A stretch of 64,000 nucleotides of DNA from Streptomyces resistomycificus (GTDB lineage: Bacteria > Actinomycetota > Actinomycetes > Streptomycetales > Streptomycetaceae). This document shows positions 8,019-17,062 of this stretch, in pieces. The position numbers and the translations under genes were made by a program. The stretch is from positions 248,001-312,000 of the forward strand of contig NZ_KQ948992.1 in the NCBI RefSeq assembly GCF_001514265.1, read 5' to 3'. Below the pieces are notes generated by a model that did not search any database, was not told where the DNA came from, and saw nothing but the letters and a program-made list of their open reading frames with translations. How positions within the stretch are numbered: position 1 is the stretch's first letter; every line of letters starts with the position of its first letter.

Positions 8019-8696
8019 CTACCGGTCCCGCCCGCAGGCGTAGGCGAGCGGCGAGATCAGCTCCTCCGCGTCCGGCAGCCACCGATTGGCCGGGGTGGGC
8101 CGGCAGGCCCACTGCACGGCCCCCCGCGATCCGAACCGGGTGGGCGGCCCGGCCACGTACTCCCCCTCGCCCAGCGCGACCAGATCGAGCGAGGACGGGG
8201 ACCAGCCCAGCTTCCGCACCAGCTCCGGCATCTTCACCGACGCACCCGGCAGCACGAAGAACTGCATCCGGCGATCCGGCGTCAGCGTCACGGGTCCGAG
8301 CGTCAGCTCCATCCGCTCCATCCGTGCCAGCGCGAGAAACCCGGCCGTCTCCGGCACGGAGATCGCGTCGAACGTGCGCCCCGTCGGCAGCAGGATGGAG
8401 GCCGTCGGCTGCTTCTGCCACATCCGGCGCGCGACGGTCGCACTGCCGGTCGCCTGGGTCGCCCAGTCCACGCGCGCGGGGTGCGCGCCGGGGACGGCGC
8501 ACGCGGCGTCGCCGCACGAGCAGCGCTGCACCCCCTCGACGGCTTCCAGCCAGGTGCCGGGGAAGACGTCCCAGTGGCGCTCCTCGGCGTAGCGTACGGC
8601 TGTCTCCAGCAGCGATTCCCCGCGCTGCTTCGGAATCTGAACGGCTTCGGTGCCCGCGATCGTCTCTTCCACGCTGAACACAACTCCCGCGCCCAC
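8019..8696 (-). CDS. Bifunctional DNA primase/polymerase-domain protein
   Basis: 225 residues with the prim-pol N-terminal domain pattern seen in many Streptomyces proteins: LLETAVRYAEERHWDVFPG at the start, a cysteine cluster (RCSCGDAAC) before GAHPARVDW, and FDAISVP in the core. Only the N-terminal domain is present and there is no helicase part, so it is unlikely to be a replicative plasmid or phage primase. It is divergent from the TPR regulator at 9002, a pairing that suggests a shared promoter region. Confidence 0.8.
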   Translation of the reverse strand: MGAGVVFSVEETIAGTEAVQIPKQRGESLLETAVRYAEERHWDVFPGTWLEAVEGVQRCSCGDAACAVPGAHPARVDWATQATGSATVARRMWQKQPTASILLPTGRTFDAISVPETAGFLALARMERMELTLGPVTLTPDRRMQFFVLPGASVKMPELVRKLGWSPSSLDLVALGEGEYVAGPPTRFGSRGAVQWACRPTPANRWLPDAEELISPLAYACGRDR

Positions 8697-9001
8697 CTCG
8701 GGTTACGGGCGTAGCGCGCGCGGGGGAAGCGCATCGATTCCGCATCTGGGGCGCATGGATGCATGTGTGGGGGCGCGCAGGAGGAAGTGGGGAGTGAGCT
8801 GGGTAGCCAGGTGTGGGGGCGGCATCCGCCTTTACCCCGGCAATCCTCGCAAGCCTCGCATTTTCGGTACCGCCGCGGGGCATTGATCTTCACGGCCGGA
8901 TCTTTTCGCTGGACGTATCTCGATCGAGGCGACCCGATCCGGTCGTGGAAGACACGTCAACTCGGTGCGTGGGCAGGCACCGCAGCCACAGGGGGTACGC
9001 C
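8697..9001. promoter_or_regulatory. Divergent promoter region, prim-pol / TPR regulator
   Basis: 305 bases between two outward-reading genes. AGGGGG at 8990-8995 serves as ribosome site for the gene at 9002. The reading frame of that gene stays open upstream to GTG 8813, but that stretch reads like leader rather than protein. I see no recognisable operator. Confidence 0.4.
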
Positions 9002-10387
9002 ATGGCCGCAAGGCCTCTCGTCGCGCGGCAGCCGAACGAACGGCTGCAGGCGCTCATCCAGGAAGCGGGCTGCTCCAACGCGGGGCTCGCCCGCCGGGTC
9101 AACATGTGCGGCGCCGAGCACGGTCTCGACCTGCGGTACGACAAGACGTCCGTGGCGCGCTGGCTGCGCGGACAGCAACCACGGGGCCGCGCACCGGCGA
9201 TCATCGCGGAGGCGCTCGGCCGCAAACTCGGCCGTACGGTCACGATCGACGAGATCGGCATGGCCAACGGCAAGAACCTCGCCTCCGGAGTCGGCCTCCA
9301 GTTCTCCCCGACGGTCCTGGGCGCCATCGAGCAGGTCTGCGAGCTGTGGCGCAGCGACGTGGGCCGCCGGGACTTCCTGTCCGGCTCCTCCGTGGCCGCG
9401 TCCGCGCTGGTCGAGCCGAGCCGGGACTGGCTGATCTCCTCGGCCGACTCGCAGGTGGCGCGGGCGGCGGGGCCGCGGGTGGGCCAGTCCGACGTGGCGG
9501 CGGTGCGCGCGATGACCCAGGCGCTCAGCGACCTGGACCACCAGTACGGCAGCGGGCACGTGCGCCCGGTCGTCGTGCACTACCTCAACAGCGTGGTCTC
9601 CGGGCTGCTGGCCGGCTCCTACCGGGAGGCGGTGGGCCGGGACCTGTTCGCCGCGGTGGCCCGACTGACCGAACTCGCGGGCTACATGGCCGTCGACACC
9701 GGCCAGCCCGGCCTCGCCCAGCGCTACTACATCCAGGCGCTGCGGCTCGCGCAGGCGGCGGGCGACCGCGGGTACGGCGGGTACGTCCTCGCCGCGTCCA
9801 TGAGCCACCTCGCCGCGCAGCTCGGAAACCCGCGGGAGATCGCGCAGTTGGCGCGCGCGGCGCAGGAGGGGGCGCGCGGGCGGGTCACTCCGCGCGCGGA
9901 GGCGATGTTCCACGCGGCGGAGGCCCGGGGGCACGCGTTGCTGGGCGACGCGCGGGCGGCACAGGTGGCGTCCGGGCGCGCGGTGAACGCGCTGGAGCAG
10001 GCCGACGCGGACGCCGGGGACGACCCGGTGTGGATCGCGCACTTCGACGAGGCCTACCTCGCCGACGAGCTGGCGCACTGCCACCGGGACCTGGGGCAGG
10101 CCGAGGCGGCGGCACGGTGTGCTCGGGAGTCGCTGGCCGGGCATCCCGAGTCGCGGACCCGGCGCCGGGCCATCGGCTATGTGCTGCTGGCCACCGCGCA
10201 GGTGCAGCAGCGGGAGGTGGAGCAGGCCTGCAACACCGGCACGAAGGCGGTGGAGTTGCTGGAGACCCTCCGCTCCAACCGGGGCGCCGAGTATCTCGAG
10301 GACTTCCAGCAGCGGCTGGAGCCGTACCGGGACGAGCCCGTGGTAAGGGAGTTCGGGGCGCGACTGGACCTTCAGGCGGCGGCGTGA
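9002..10387 (+). CDS. Transcriptional regulator with TPR repeats (NsdA/NsdB-like family)
   Basis: 461 residues from ATG 9002, chosen for the AGGGGG ribosome site just upstream. The N-terminus (LQALIQEAGCSNAGLARRV, then TSVARWLRGQQPRG) is a Xre-like DNA-binding segment. The middle carries DFLSGSSVAASAL, and the C-terminal two thirds are alanine-rich helical hairpins of the TPR type (for example QRYYIQALRLAQAAGDR). Streptomyces proteins of this architecture, such as NsdA, act as regulators of development or antibiotics. This one is a family member and not clearly NsdA itself. Confidence 0.75.
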   Translation: MAARPLVARQPNERLQALIQEAGCSNAGLARRVNMCGAEHGLDLRYDKTSVARWLRGQQPRGRAPAIIAEALGRKLGRTVTIDEIGMANGKNLASGVGLQFSPTVLGAIEQVCELWRSDVGRRDFLSGSSVAASALVEPSRDWLISSADSQVARAAGPRVGQSDVAAVRAMTQALSDLDHQYGSGHVRPVVVHYLNSVVSGLLAGSYREAVGRDLFAAVARLTELAGYMAVDTGQPGLAQRYYIQALRLAQAAGDRGYGGYVLAASMSHLAAQLGNPREIAQLARAAQEGARGRVTPRAEAMFHAAEARGHALLGDARAAQVASGRAVNALEQADADAGDDPVWIAHFDEAYLADELAHCHRDLGQAEAAARCARESLAGHPESRTRRRAIGYVLLATAQVQQREVEQACNTGTKAVELLETLRSNRGAEYLEDFQQRLEPYRDEPVVREFGARLDLQAAA

Positions 10388-10610
10388 ACGCACGGGGAAC
10401 GGGAGCCTGAACGGCAGGGAAACGAAGGCGTCGGAGGCGGAAGGGGGCTTGTACAGCGGCTGGGGGACCGGTTCTGTCACCGCGTCCAAGGTGATCTGTT
10501 ACCGCGGTCACAGGGACGCAGGTCACGCCATGAGCTGCGTGGCACCGGGCTCCGCGGACCCGGTAGCGTGAGCCGACGATTCCGAAGGTCCCCCATTAGT
10601 AGGAGTCCCG

Positions 10611-12503
10611 GTGACGCAGAGTGGACAGGGCGAGGAGCCCTCGGCGCGCGAAGCGCGCGAAGGCATCGTGCTGCCCTCCGACGGCGGGGAACCCCTGCTG
10701 CCGGGAACGACGGGTGGATACGGCGGACAGAGCGGCGGGTACGGCGGACAGGGCGGTCAGGGGGGATACGGCGGCCGGCAGGACGGCGCCGGTCACCGCG
10801 CGCCGGCGCCCGGTGCGTCGTCCGGCCCGGCGGCCGACCAGCCGCCAGGACCGGCCGGCGGCCAGGCCTGGGGCACGCCCTGGGGCCCCGACCAGCAGCA
10901 GGCCCCGGCCCCGCCGCAGGACCAGGGCTGGACGTCCCGGCCCGAGCAGTCCTGGGGAACCCCCGACCAGGCGTGGCGCGCCCCGCAGACGCCGGGCGGC
11001 ACGTCGTCCGGACCACAGCCGCAGGAGGGCCGGCAGGGGCAGGGCCAGGCGTACGGGGCCGACGCCTACGGCTCCGCGATGCCGCCCGCGGGACCTTACG
11101 GCTCTCCCACGCCGCCCCAGGGCCCCTACGGTTCGGCAGGCCCGTACGGCACGGCGGGCGCAGACACCTACGGCTCCGCCGACGCGAGCGCCTCCCTGCC
11201 GCCCGCCGACGCCTACGGCGCACCCCTTCCGCCCGCCGACGCCTACGGCGCACCCCTTCCGCCCGCCCAGGGCGCCTCCCTGCCGCCGGCCGAGCCGTAC
11301 GGCACTCCCGGCGCCGGCGCGCCGCTGCCGCCCGTGGTGCACGGCGGTGGTGGTCACGCCGCTCCGCTGCCGCCCGCCGACGAGGGCGCCACCCAGTACA
11401 TCCCGCCGGTCGCGGCCGACGGGGCGACGCAGTACATCCCGCCGGTGGGGCCCGGGGCGTTGCCGCCCGAGGTGCACGCCGAGTCGCCCGGCGAGTCGAC
11501 GCAGTTCCTGGGCCGCGCCCCGCGGGGCGCCGGGCCCGGCGCCGGAGCGCAGCCCGCCGCCGGACCGGTGCCGCCCGCCGGGGGCCCTGACGCCGAGGCC
11601 ACGCAGTACATCCCGCCGGTGCCCGGAGCGGCGGGTGGCGACCGGCAGCCGCCCGCCGAGTTCGACAACCTCTTCCGCAGCGGGCCCGGCGGCGCGGAGC
11701 CGGCCGGGGCGACCCAGCAGATGCCGCGCATCCAGCAGCCCGGCGCCCAGCCTCCGTACGGGCGGCCCGGCGCCCCGCAGTCCTACGGGCAGTCCGCGCA
11801 GCCCCCGTACGCCGGTCCGCCCCAGGCCCGCGGGTACGACGACGAGGACGACCGCGGCCCGCGAGGCGGGCGGTCCCGCTCGCGGGTGCCGGTGATCGCC
11901 GCCGTGGGGATCGGCATAGCCGTACTCGGCATCGGCGCGGGCGCGCTGCTCGCCGGTGGCGGGGGCGGGGGCGACGACCAGAGCGACAAGAACCAGCCGG
12001 TCTCGGCGACCGCCCCGGCGAGCGAGTCGGCCTCGCCGTCGGCCGACCCGGCGCGGGAACAGGCCGCCGCCCTGGACAAGTTGCTGGCGGACAGCGGCGA
12101 CAGCCGTACCTCGGTGATCAACGCGGTGGCCAGTGTGAAGTCCTGCAAGAACCAGGAGCAGGCGGCCAAGGACCTGCGGGACGCGGCCCGGCAGCGCACC
12201 GACCTGGTCACCCGGCTCTCCGGCCTCACGGTGGACGAGCTGCCCGATCACGCCGCGCTGACCGACGCCCTCACCAAGGCGTGGAAGGCGTCCGCGTCGG
12301 CCGACAACCACTACGCCGCGTGGGCCGACCAGGCGGCCGGGAAGAAGGGCTGCAAGAAGGGGCAGGCGAGGATCACCGGCCAGACCCAGGCCGGCAACAG
12401 GGCCAGCGGCATCGCCAGCGCGGAGAAGACCAAGGCCGCCCAGCTGTGGAACGCGATCGCGAAGACGTACGGCCTCACCGAGCGCCAGCCCACCCAGCTG
12501 TGA
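10611..12503 (+). CDS. Proline-rich single-pass membrane protein with TQYIPPV repeats
   Basis: 630 residues from GTG 10611 (AGGAG 5 bases upstream). About 420 N-terminal residues are Gly/Pro/Gln-rich and probably disordered, with repeats of PPADAYGAPL and of ATQYIPPV (three perfect copies, plus STQFLG and ATQQMP variants). One transmembrane helix (VPVIAAVGIGIAVLGIG, near residue 430) follows a basic stop RGGRSRSR. The outer part of about 180 residues is charged and helical with two cysteines. The topology is cytoplasmic tail in, small domain out. Function is unknown; the TQ repeats look like Ser/Thr-kinase targets. Confidence 0.75.
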   Translation: MTQSGQGEEPSAREAREGIVLPSDGGEPLLPGTTGGYGGQSGGYGGQGGQGGYGGRQDGAGHRAPAPGASSGPAADQPPGPAGGQAWGTPWGPDQQQAPAPPQDQGWTSRPEQSWGTPDQAWRAPQTPGGTSSGPQPQEGRQGQGQAYGADAYGSAMPPAGPYGSPTPPQGPYGSAGPYGTAGADTYGSADASASLPPADAYGAPLPPADAYGAPLPPAQGASLPPAEPYGTPGAGAPLPPVVHGGGGHAAPLPPADEGATQYIPPVAADGATQYIPPVGPGALPPEVHAESPGESTQFLGRAPRGAGPGAGAQPAAGPVPPAGGPDAEATQYIPPVPGAAGGDRQPPAEFDNLFRSGPGGAEPAGATQQMPRIQQPGAQPPYGRPGAPQSYGQSAQPPYAGPPQARGYDDEDDRGPRGGRSRSRVPVIAAVGIGIAVLGIGAGALLAGGGGGGDDQSDKNQPVSATAPASESASPSADPAREQAAALDKLLADSGDSRTSVINAVASVKSCKNQEQAAKDLRDAARQRTDLVTRLSGLTVDELPDHAALTDALTKAWKASASADNHYAAWADQAAGKKGCKKGQARITGQTQAGNRASGIASAEKTKAAQLWNAIAKTYGLTERQPTQL

Positions 12504-12542
12504 CCCCGGCCCGCGGCTGAGGGACCGTGAACCGCGGGTCCC

Positions 12543-13853
12543 TCAGCTCAGGTCCGCGCTCTTCAGCGTCTGAGTCACGTCGGTGAAGCCCTCCTTCGCC
12601 GACACCAGCCGCCCGGACCGTACGACCTGCAGGGTCACGTCGGTGTTGACCAGGCGGGGGAAGCCGACGGAGGCGAGTTCGCCCTGGAACTCCCAGTGGA
12701 GCGTCGGCGTCAGACCGCCCGTGCCGATCTTGAGCCCGCCGTCCAGGGCCCGGCTGACCGTGTCGGCGCTCACCTCGCCGTCGCCGAGCGACTCGACGAC
12801 CGCCCTGAGCACCGTGTAGGCGATCCAGGTCGTCTGCACCCCGGCGTCCGCCGGGTCGATCCGGTTGTCGCCGAACGCCTTCTCGCTGATGACCTTCTTC
12901 ATCGCGTCCCACCGGGCGTCGGTCTCCACCGGGTACCAGCCGGTGATGTACGACCCCTCGTAGGGCCCGCTCCGGCCGCCGGACGCGTCGATCACGGTCT
13001 GGTCGACGCTGCCGAGGACCGTGCCGGTGCGCACTTGCGGGTACTCCTCGCGGGCGCGGCGGAAGGAGTCCATGAAGGTGCCGGTGCGGTCGCCGAGCGA
13101 GGGGACCACGCAGCCCTTGCGCGCCGGGTCGGTGGTGGACCTCCGCAGTGCCTGCTCCGACTGCTCCGAGTACTGGGTGGCGTCCTCCGCCGCCCGCACG
13201 TCCTGCGCCTTCGCGTGTCCGCCCGCCGTGAGGCCGGAGTCGAGCAGGACCGGCAGTTCGTCGCCGGCGATGGTGTCGGGCCGCACCAGGGTCACGGAGC
13301 CGCAGTCCGGGGCGAGGGCCTTGCCGAGTCCGGCCAGGAGGGTGGGCGCGCCGCCGTTGACCGGGTAGGAGAGGGGGCTGGTGAACTCGTCGGTCGTGAC
13401 GCCGTAGCCGCCTATGTAGGGGATGCCCGCGCCCTCCAGGGGTGGGAAGAACGAGTCGGCGTACTGGCTGTAGGAGCCGACCACCGCCACGACGTTCTCC
13501 TTGACCGCGCGCCGGGCGCACTTCGCCGCGGCCACGCTGTCGTTGTGGTCGTTGCAGGTCAGGACGGTGAGCTCGCGGCCGTCGATACCGCCTTTGGCGT
13601 TGATCCAGCGGGCGTACGCCTGTGCGAAGGCGGGCATGCCGGGCTTGTTGGTTGCGTCGGTCTCCTGCGGGGCCCAGGTCATGACCTTGATCGGGCCGTC
13701 GTCCCCGGAGCCCCCCGTGACACCGGGGACGACCCCGCAGCCGGCGACCAGCGACGCACTCGCCACCAGTGCTCCCGTCGCGCCTGCGGCGGCTCGGACG
13801 GGCCGGGTGAACCTGAGGAGGAAGGTGCTGCGTTTACGTCGCCTGCCGGTCAT
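12543..13853 (-). CDS. Substrate-binding lipoprotein (branched-chain amino acid ABC type)
   Basis: 436 residues from ATG 13853. A twin-arginine-rich start (MTGRRRKRSTFLLRF), a hydrophobic stretch and the lipobox LVAGC mark an exported lipoprotein. The mature part is a periplasmic-binding-protein fold of the Leu/Ile/Val receptor type: AFAQAYARWINAKGGIDGR, LTCNDHNDSVAAAKCARR, VVGSYSQYADSF, IPYIGGYGVT. No permease or ATPase genes are adjacent, so it is an orphan receptor or sensor. It is divergent from the SCO4402-family gene. Confidence 0.85.
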   Translation of the reverse strand: MTGRRRKRSTFLLRFTRPVRAAAGATGALVASASLVAGCGVVPGVTGGSGDDGPIKVMTWAPQETDATNKPGMPAFAQAYARWINAKGGIDGRELTVLTCNDHNDSVAAAKCARRAVKENVVAVVGSYSQYADSFFPPLEGAGIPYIGGYGVTTDEFTSPLSYPVNGGAPTLLAGLGKALAPDCGSVTLVRPDTIAGDELPVLLDSGLTAGGHAKAQDVRAAEDATQYSEQSEQALRRSTTDPARKGCVVPSLGDRTGTFMDSFRRAREEYPQVRTGTVLGSVDQTVIDASGGRSGPYEGSYITGWYPVETDARWDAMKKVISEKAFGDNRIDPADAGVQTTWIAYTVLRAVVESLGDGEVSADTVSRALDGGLKIGTGGLTPTLHWEFQGELASVGFPRLVNTDVTLQVVRSGRLVSAKEGFTDVTQTLKSADLS

Positions 13854-13970
13854 GGACCCACACGCTTCCGGCACATCACCAACCCAGGAGTGACCTTCGG
13901 TTAGGAGACGGTGACGCACAGGTGAACAGCGGGGGCCGGTGCGGCCCTCGGGGCGGGGAACGTACGATCG

Positions 13971-14471
13971 ATGACCGTGCAAGGTTCGGAGAAGTCTTCC
14001 CGTCACGGCCGTCGCTCATCCACCATGGGCGGCATGCCACAGAACGACATGCCGTGGTGGCGCTGGCGCAGCAACGTGCGTTCCGCGCTGCACATGCTCT
14101 CCGATCCGGTGTTCCAGCGGGACGTCTGGCTGGCCGGTGTCGACGGGTACGGGGACGTCACCGACGCCGTGTACCGCCTGGTCGAGGACACCTGGCTGGA
14201 CAACTGGTCCGCCGAGAAGTACGTCGGCACGATCTTCCGGGACTCCCAGGAGGCGGCCCTCGTGGACACCGCCGTCCTGCGGGTGCTGCGGATCATGCAC
14301 CAGGTCGGGCCGGACGCCCCGGTGTCCGCCTACGTCGACCACCAGGGATGGCCGGACGCGATCCGCGCGGCGCGTGACGCGCACGTACGGATGGCGACGG
14401 CCGACGGCGAGGACCCGGACACCCCGCCCCGCACCCTCGAGGTGCTGCGGATCCTCACGCGGTCTGCGTAG
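13971..14471 (+). CDS. SCO4402-family conserved protein
   Basis: Up to 166 residues. The conserved core begins PWWRWRSNVRSALHMLSD and is a compact all-helical, Trp-rich protein with no signal peptide or membrane segment. It matches the streptomycete family named after SCO4402, of unknown function. ATG 13971 is used here; ATG 14025 or 14034 would remove a basic, poorly conserved N-terminus, and none has a strong ribosome site. It lies 47 bases upstream of purU in the same direction, so the two may be co-transcribed. Confidence 0.75.
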   Translation: MTVQGSEKSSRHGRRSSTMGGMPQNDMPWWRWRSNVRSALHMLSDPVFQRDVWLAGVDGYGDVTDAVYRLVEDTWLDNWSAEKYVGTIFRDSQEAALVDTAVLRVLRIMHQVGPDAPVSAYVDHQGWPDAIRAARDAHVRMATADGEDPDTPPRTLEVLRILTRSA

Positions 14472-14518
14472 CGAGACGGCGGGACGGCCGCGGCCCCGGA
14501 TATGCGACCCTGTCCTGC

Positions 14519-15400
14519 ATGAACGCGCAGTCCAGCCGAGCCGAGGCTCCCGCCGACCAGTACGTCCTCACCCTTTCCTGCCCCGACAAGCAGGGCATCG
14601 TGCACGCCGTGTCGAGCTATCTCTTCATGACCGGCTGCAACATCGAGGACAGTCAGCAGTTCGGTGACCACGACACGGGACTGTTCTTCATGCGGGTCCA
14701 CTTCTCGGCGGAGGCGCCGGTGACCGTGGACAAGCTGCGGGCCAGCTTCGCGGCGATCGGTGACGCCTTCCACATGGACTGGCAGATCAACCGGGCCGAC
14801 GACAAGATGCGCATCGTGCTGATGGTCAGCAAGTTCGGGCACTGCCTGAACGACCTGCTCTTCCGCGCCCGGATCGGCGCGCTGCCGGTGGAGATCGCCG
14901 CAGTGGTGTCCAACCACACGGACTTCGCCGAGCTCGTGGGGTCCTACGACATCCCCTTCCACCACATCCCGGTGACGAAGGACACGAAGGCGGAGGCCGA
15001 GGCGCGGCTGCTGGAGCTGGTCCGCGAGGAGAACGTCGAGCTGGTCGTGCTCGCCCGCTACATGCAGGTGCTCTCCGACGACCTGTGCAAGCAGCTCAGC
15101 GGCCGGATCATCAACATCCACCACTCCTTCCTGCCGAGCTTCAAGGGCGCGAAGCCGTACCACCAGGCGCACACCCGGGGTGTGAAGCTGATCGGCGCGA
15201 CGGCCCACTACGTGACCGCCGACCTCGACGAGGGCCCGATCATCGAGCAGGAGGTCGAGCGCGTCGGCCACGACGTGAACCCGGACCAGCTCGTCGCGAT
15301 CGGCCGTGACGTGGAGTGCCAGGCGCTGGCGCGCGCGGTGAAGTGGCACGCGGAGCGCCGGATCCTGCTCAACGGGCGGCGGACGGTCGTGTTCGCCTAG
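14519..15400 (+). CDS. purU: Formyltetrahydrofolate deformylase PurU
   Basis: 293 residues: an N-terminal ACT domain (LTLSCPDKQGIVHAVSSYL, residues about 15-95) joined to a formyl-transferase/hydrolase domain. The catalytic Asn-His-Asp set is visible in AAVVSNHTDF, NIHHSFLPSFKGAKPY and TADLDEGPIIEQ. The enzyme hydrolyses 10-formyl-THF to THF and formate, balancing one-carbon pools and supplying formate for purine synthesis. The length and all motifs are normal. A bidirectional terminator follows. Confidence 0.95.
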   Translation: MNAQSSRAEAPADQYVLTLSCPDKQGIVHAVSSYLFMTGCNIEDSQQFGDHDTGLFFMRVHFSAEAPVTVDKLRASFAAIGDAFHMDWQINRADDKMRIVLMVSKFGHCLNDLLFRARIGALPVEIAAVVSNHTDFAELVGSYDIPFHHIPVTKDTKAEAEARLLELVREENVELVVLARYMQVLSDDLCKQLSGRIINIHHSFLPSFKGAKPYHQAHTRGVKLIGATAHYVTADLDEGPIIEQEVERVGHDVNPDQLVAIGRDVECQALARAVKWHAERRILLNGRRTVVFA

Positions 15401-15448
15401 GAGCCCGGCGGCTCTGTTTCGCGGGCGGCCGCGGGTGCGTGGAGGGCT

Positions 15449-15525
15449 GGTCGCTCAGTTCCCGCGCCCCTTGAGCAGTTCCACTGGACGCCCTTTCAGG
15501 GGCGCGGAGAACTGCGCGAGCAACC
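15449..15525. terminator. Bidirectional terminator between purU and the anti-sigma gene
   Basis: A long imperfect inverted repeat. The left arm covers 15449-15471 (contains AGTTCCCGCGCCCCT) and the right arm 15498-15525 (contains AGGGGCGCGGAGAACTG). This sequence type recurs between convergent genes in Streptomyces. Confidence 0.7.
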
Positions 15526-15565
15526 ACGCGTCACTCGCAGCCGCCGACGAAACGGCAACCAGCCC

Positions 15566-17062
15566 CTACATCCGGCTCAGGCTCGCCGCCGCGAACAGCA
15601 CATCCCTGATCGCCTCCCGATCACCCAGCTGCCCCGCCGCGGCCTCCGCAGGAGACACGTGGCCCGCAGCGAGCCTGCAGAATTCCACGCCGTCCAGAGC
15701 GACATGGGCGACCTCGTGGTCGGCGGAGCCGACCGCGCCGGGGGAGTCCAGGGGGATCAGCCACTCGCCGCCGCCGTGGCCCTCGATCTCCAGGCGCAGG
15801 CTGCGGCCGGGTTCGCCGGCCGGTACGAGGTGCCGGCCGGCCGCCGGTGCCGCCCGCCCGGTCTGCCGGCGTACCGCCAGCACGGTGGGCAGCATGCGGG
15901 CCGCGAGGTCGATCATCCGGTTGAGGTGGCGTGGCGAGGGCGGGCCGTAGGGATAGTCCACCGCCTCGGCGATGTCCTCCGCGTGCACCCAGCACTCGAA
16001 GGCGCGGTCCAGCATCGCGTCGTGCAGCGGCAGCTCGAAGGTGCCGTACGAGACGGCCGGTCGGCCGGTGCCGACGCCGGTGAAGGACACCGTGCGCACC
16101 AGGTCGTGGCTCTGCTCCCGCCAGGGCACCCGCACCGAGCGGGTGGGCGGGAAGTGCGAGGCCCGCCAGTACGCCTCCGTGCGCCCGGCCGGGGTCGGCG
16201 CGTCCGCACGGACCTCGCCCAGCGGGTCGTCGAGCCCCAGGGCCACGGCGATCAGACCGTCCACCGTGAGCAGGTGGGCGATGACCCCGGCGACCGTCGT
16301 ACGGCGGCTGGTCGCCTCGTCGGCCTCGAACCAGCGCAGCCGCACGGGCGCGTGCCACTCGGCGTCGCCTATGTCCTGGAGCAGGGCGTCCAGCCGGGCC
16401 GTCTCGGCGTCGTACGGCGTCGCCCAGTCCGGCACCGGGATGCGCGGCGGACGCCGGTCGAGGCAGCTCTCCAGGACGCGGGTGCGCAGGCCGGGGTCCA
16501 GGTCGAGGCTCTCGGGGCGTTGCAGCAGGCCCACCGCCTCGCGCAGCCGCAGGGCCTCGTCCGCGCAGCTTCCGCAGCCGCCGAGGTGCTCCTCCACGGC
16601 CTCCGCCTCCTGGGGGGAGCAGGCGGCCAGCGCCCACGCCCCGAGGAGCGACTTCAGGACGGGGTGCTCCAGCACCAGCGGCGGGACGGACGGAATCGGC
16701 TCCTCCAGGGCGGGCAGCGGCCGGTCGCCGTCCTCGACGGACGCCCGGGGCATGGGGATACGGGGCGGCTGACCGGGGGCGGGGACGGGACCGGAGCCGC
16801 CAGAGCCGTCGCCGGGGCCGCCGGGACCAAAACCGCCGGAGCCCTCGCCGGGGTCCCCGAAGCCGTCGGCCGGGCTGCCGGAGCCGGCTCCCGAGTCGCG
16901 GGAAACGCCGTGGCCGCCCCACTCACCGCCGTCCGCGCCACCCGAGTCGCTTCTGGCCCCCGCGTCCCCCGGACCGCCCTCCTCGCCGATGCCGCCTTGA
17001 GCGCCCCGGTCCTCGGGCCTGCCCGAGCCGCCGTACGCCTCGAACCGGTCTGCTCCGCTCAC
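15566..17062 (-). CDS. Zinc-finger anti-sigma-like protein fused to a maleylpyruvate-isomerase-like domain
   Basis: 498 residues. The first 105 or so are Gly/Ser/Pro-rich. A zf-HC2 module follows (EEHLGGCGSCADEAL, the H-x3-C-x2-C of zinc-binding anti-sigma factors). Then comes a mycothiol-dependent maleylpyruvate isomerase/DinB-like domain (VAGVIAHLLTVDGLIAVAL, CWVHAEDIAEAVDYPYG). There is no transmembrane helix, so the sensor would be cytoplasmic. The start GTG overlaps the stop of the sigma gene (GTGA), so the two are translationally coupled and this is most likely its anti-sigma factor. The fused domain suggests thiol sensing. Confidence 0.82.
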   Translation of the reverse strand: MSGADRFEAYGGSGRPEDRGAQGGIGEEGGPGDAGARSDSGGADGGEWGGHGVSRDSGAGSGSPADGFGDPGEGSGGFGPGGPGDGSGGSGPVPAPGQPPRIPMPRASVEDGDRPLPALEEPIPSVPPLVLEHPVLKSLLGAWALAACSPQEAEAVEEHLGGCGSCADEALRLREAVGLLQRPESLDLDPGLRTRVLESCLDRRPPRIPVPDWATPYDAETARLDALLQDIGDAEWHAPVRLRWFEADEATSRRTTVAGVIAHLLTVDGLIAVALGLDDPLGEVRADAPTPAGRTEAYWRASHFPPTRSVRVPWREQSHDLVRTVSFTGVGTGRPAVSYGTFELPLHDAMLDRAFECWVHAEDIAEAVDYPYGPPSPRHLNRMIDLAARMLPTVLAVRRQTGRAAPAAGRHLVPAGEPGRSLRLEIEGHGGGEWLIPLDSPGAVGSADHEVAHVALDGVEFCRLAAGHVSPAEAAAGQLGDREAIRDVLFAAASLSRM

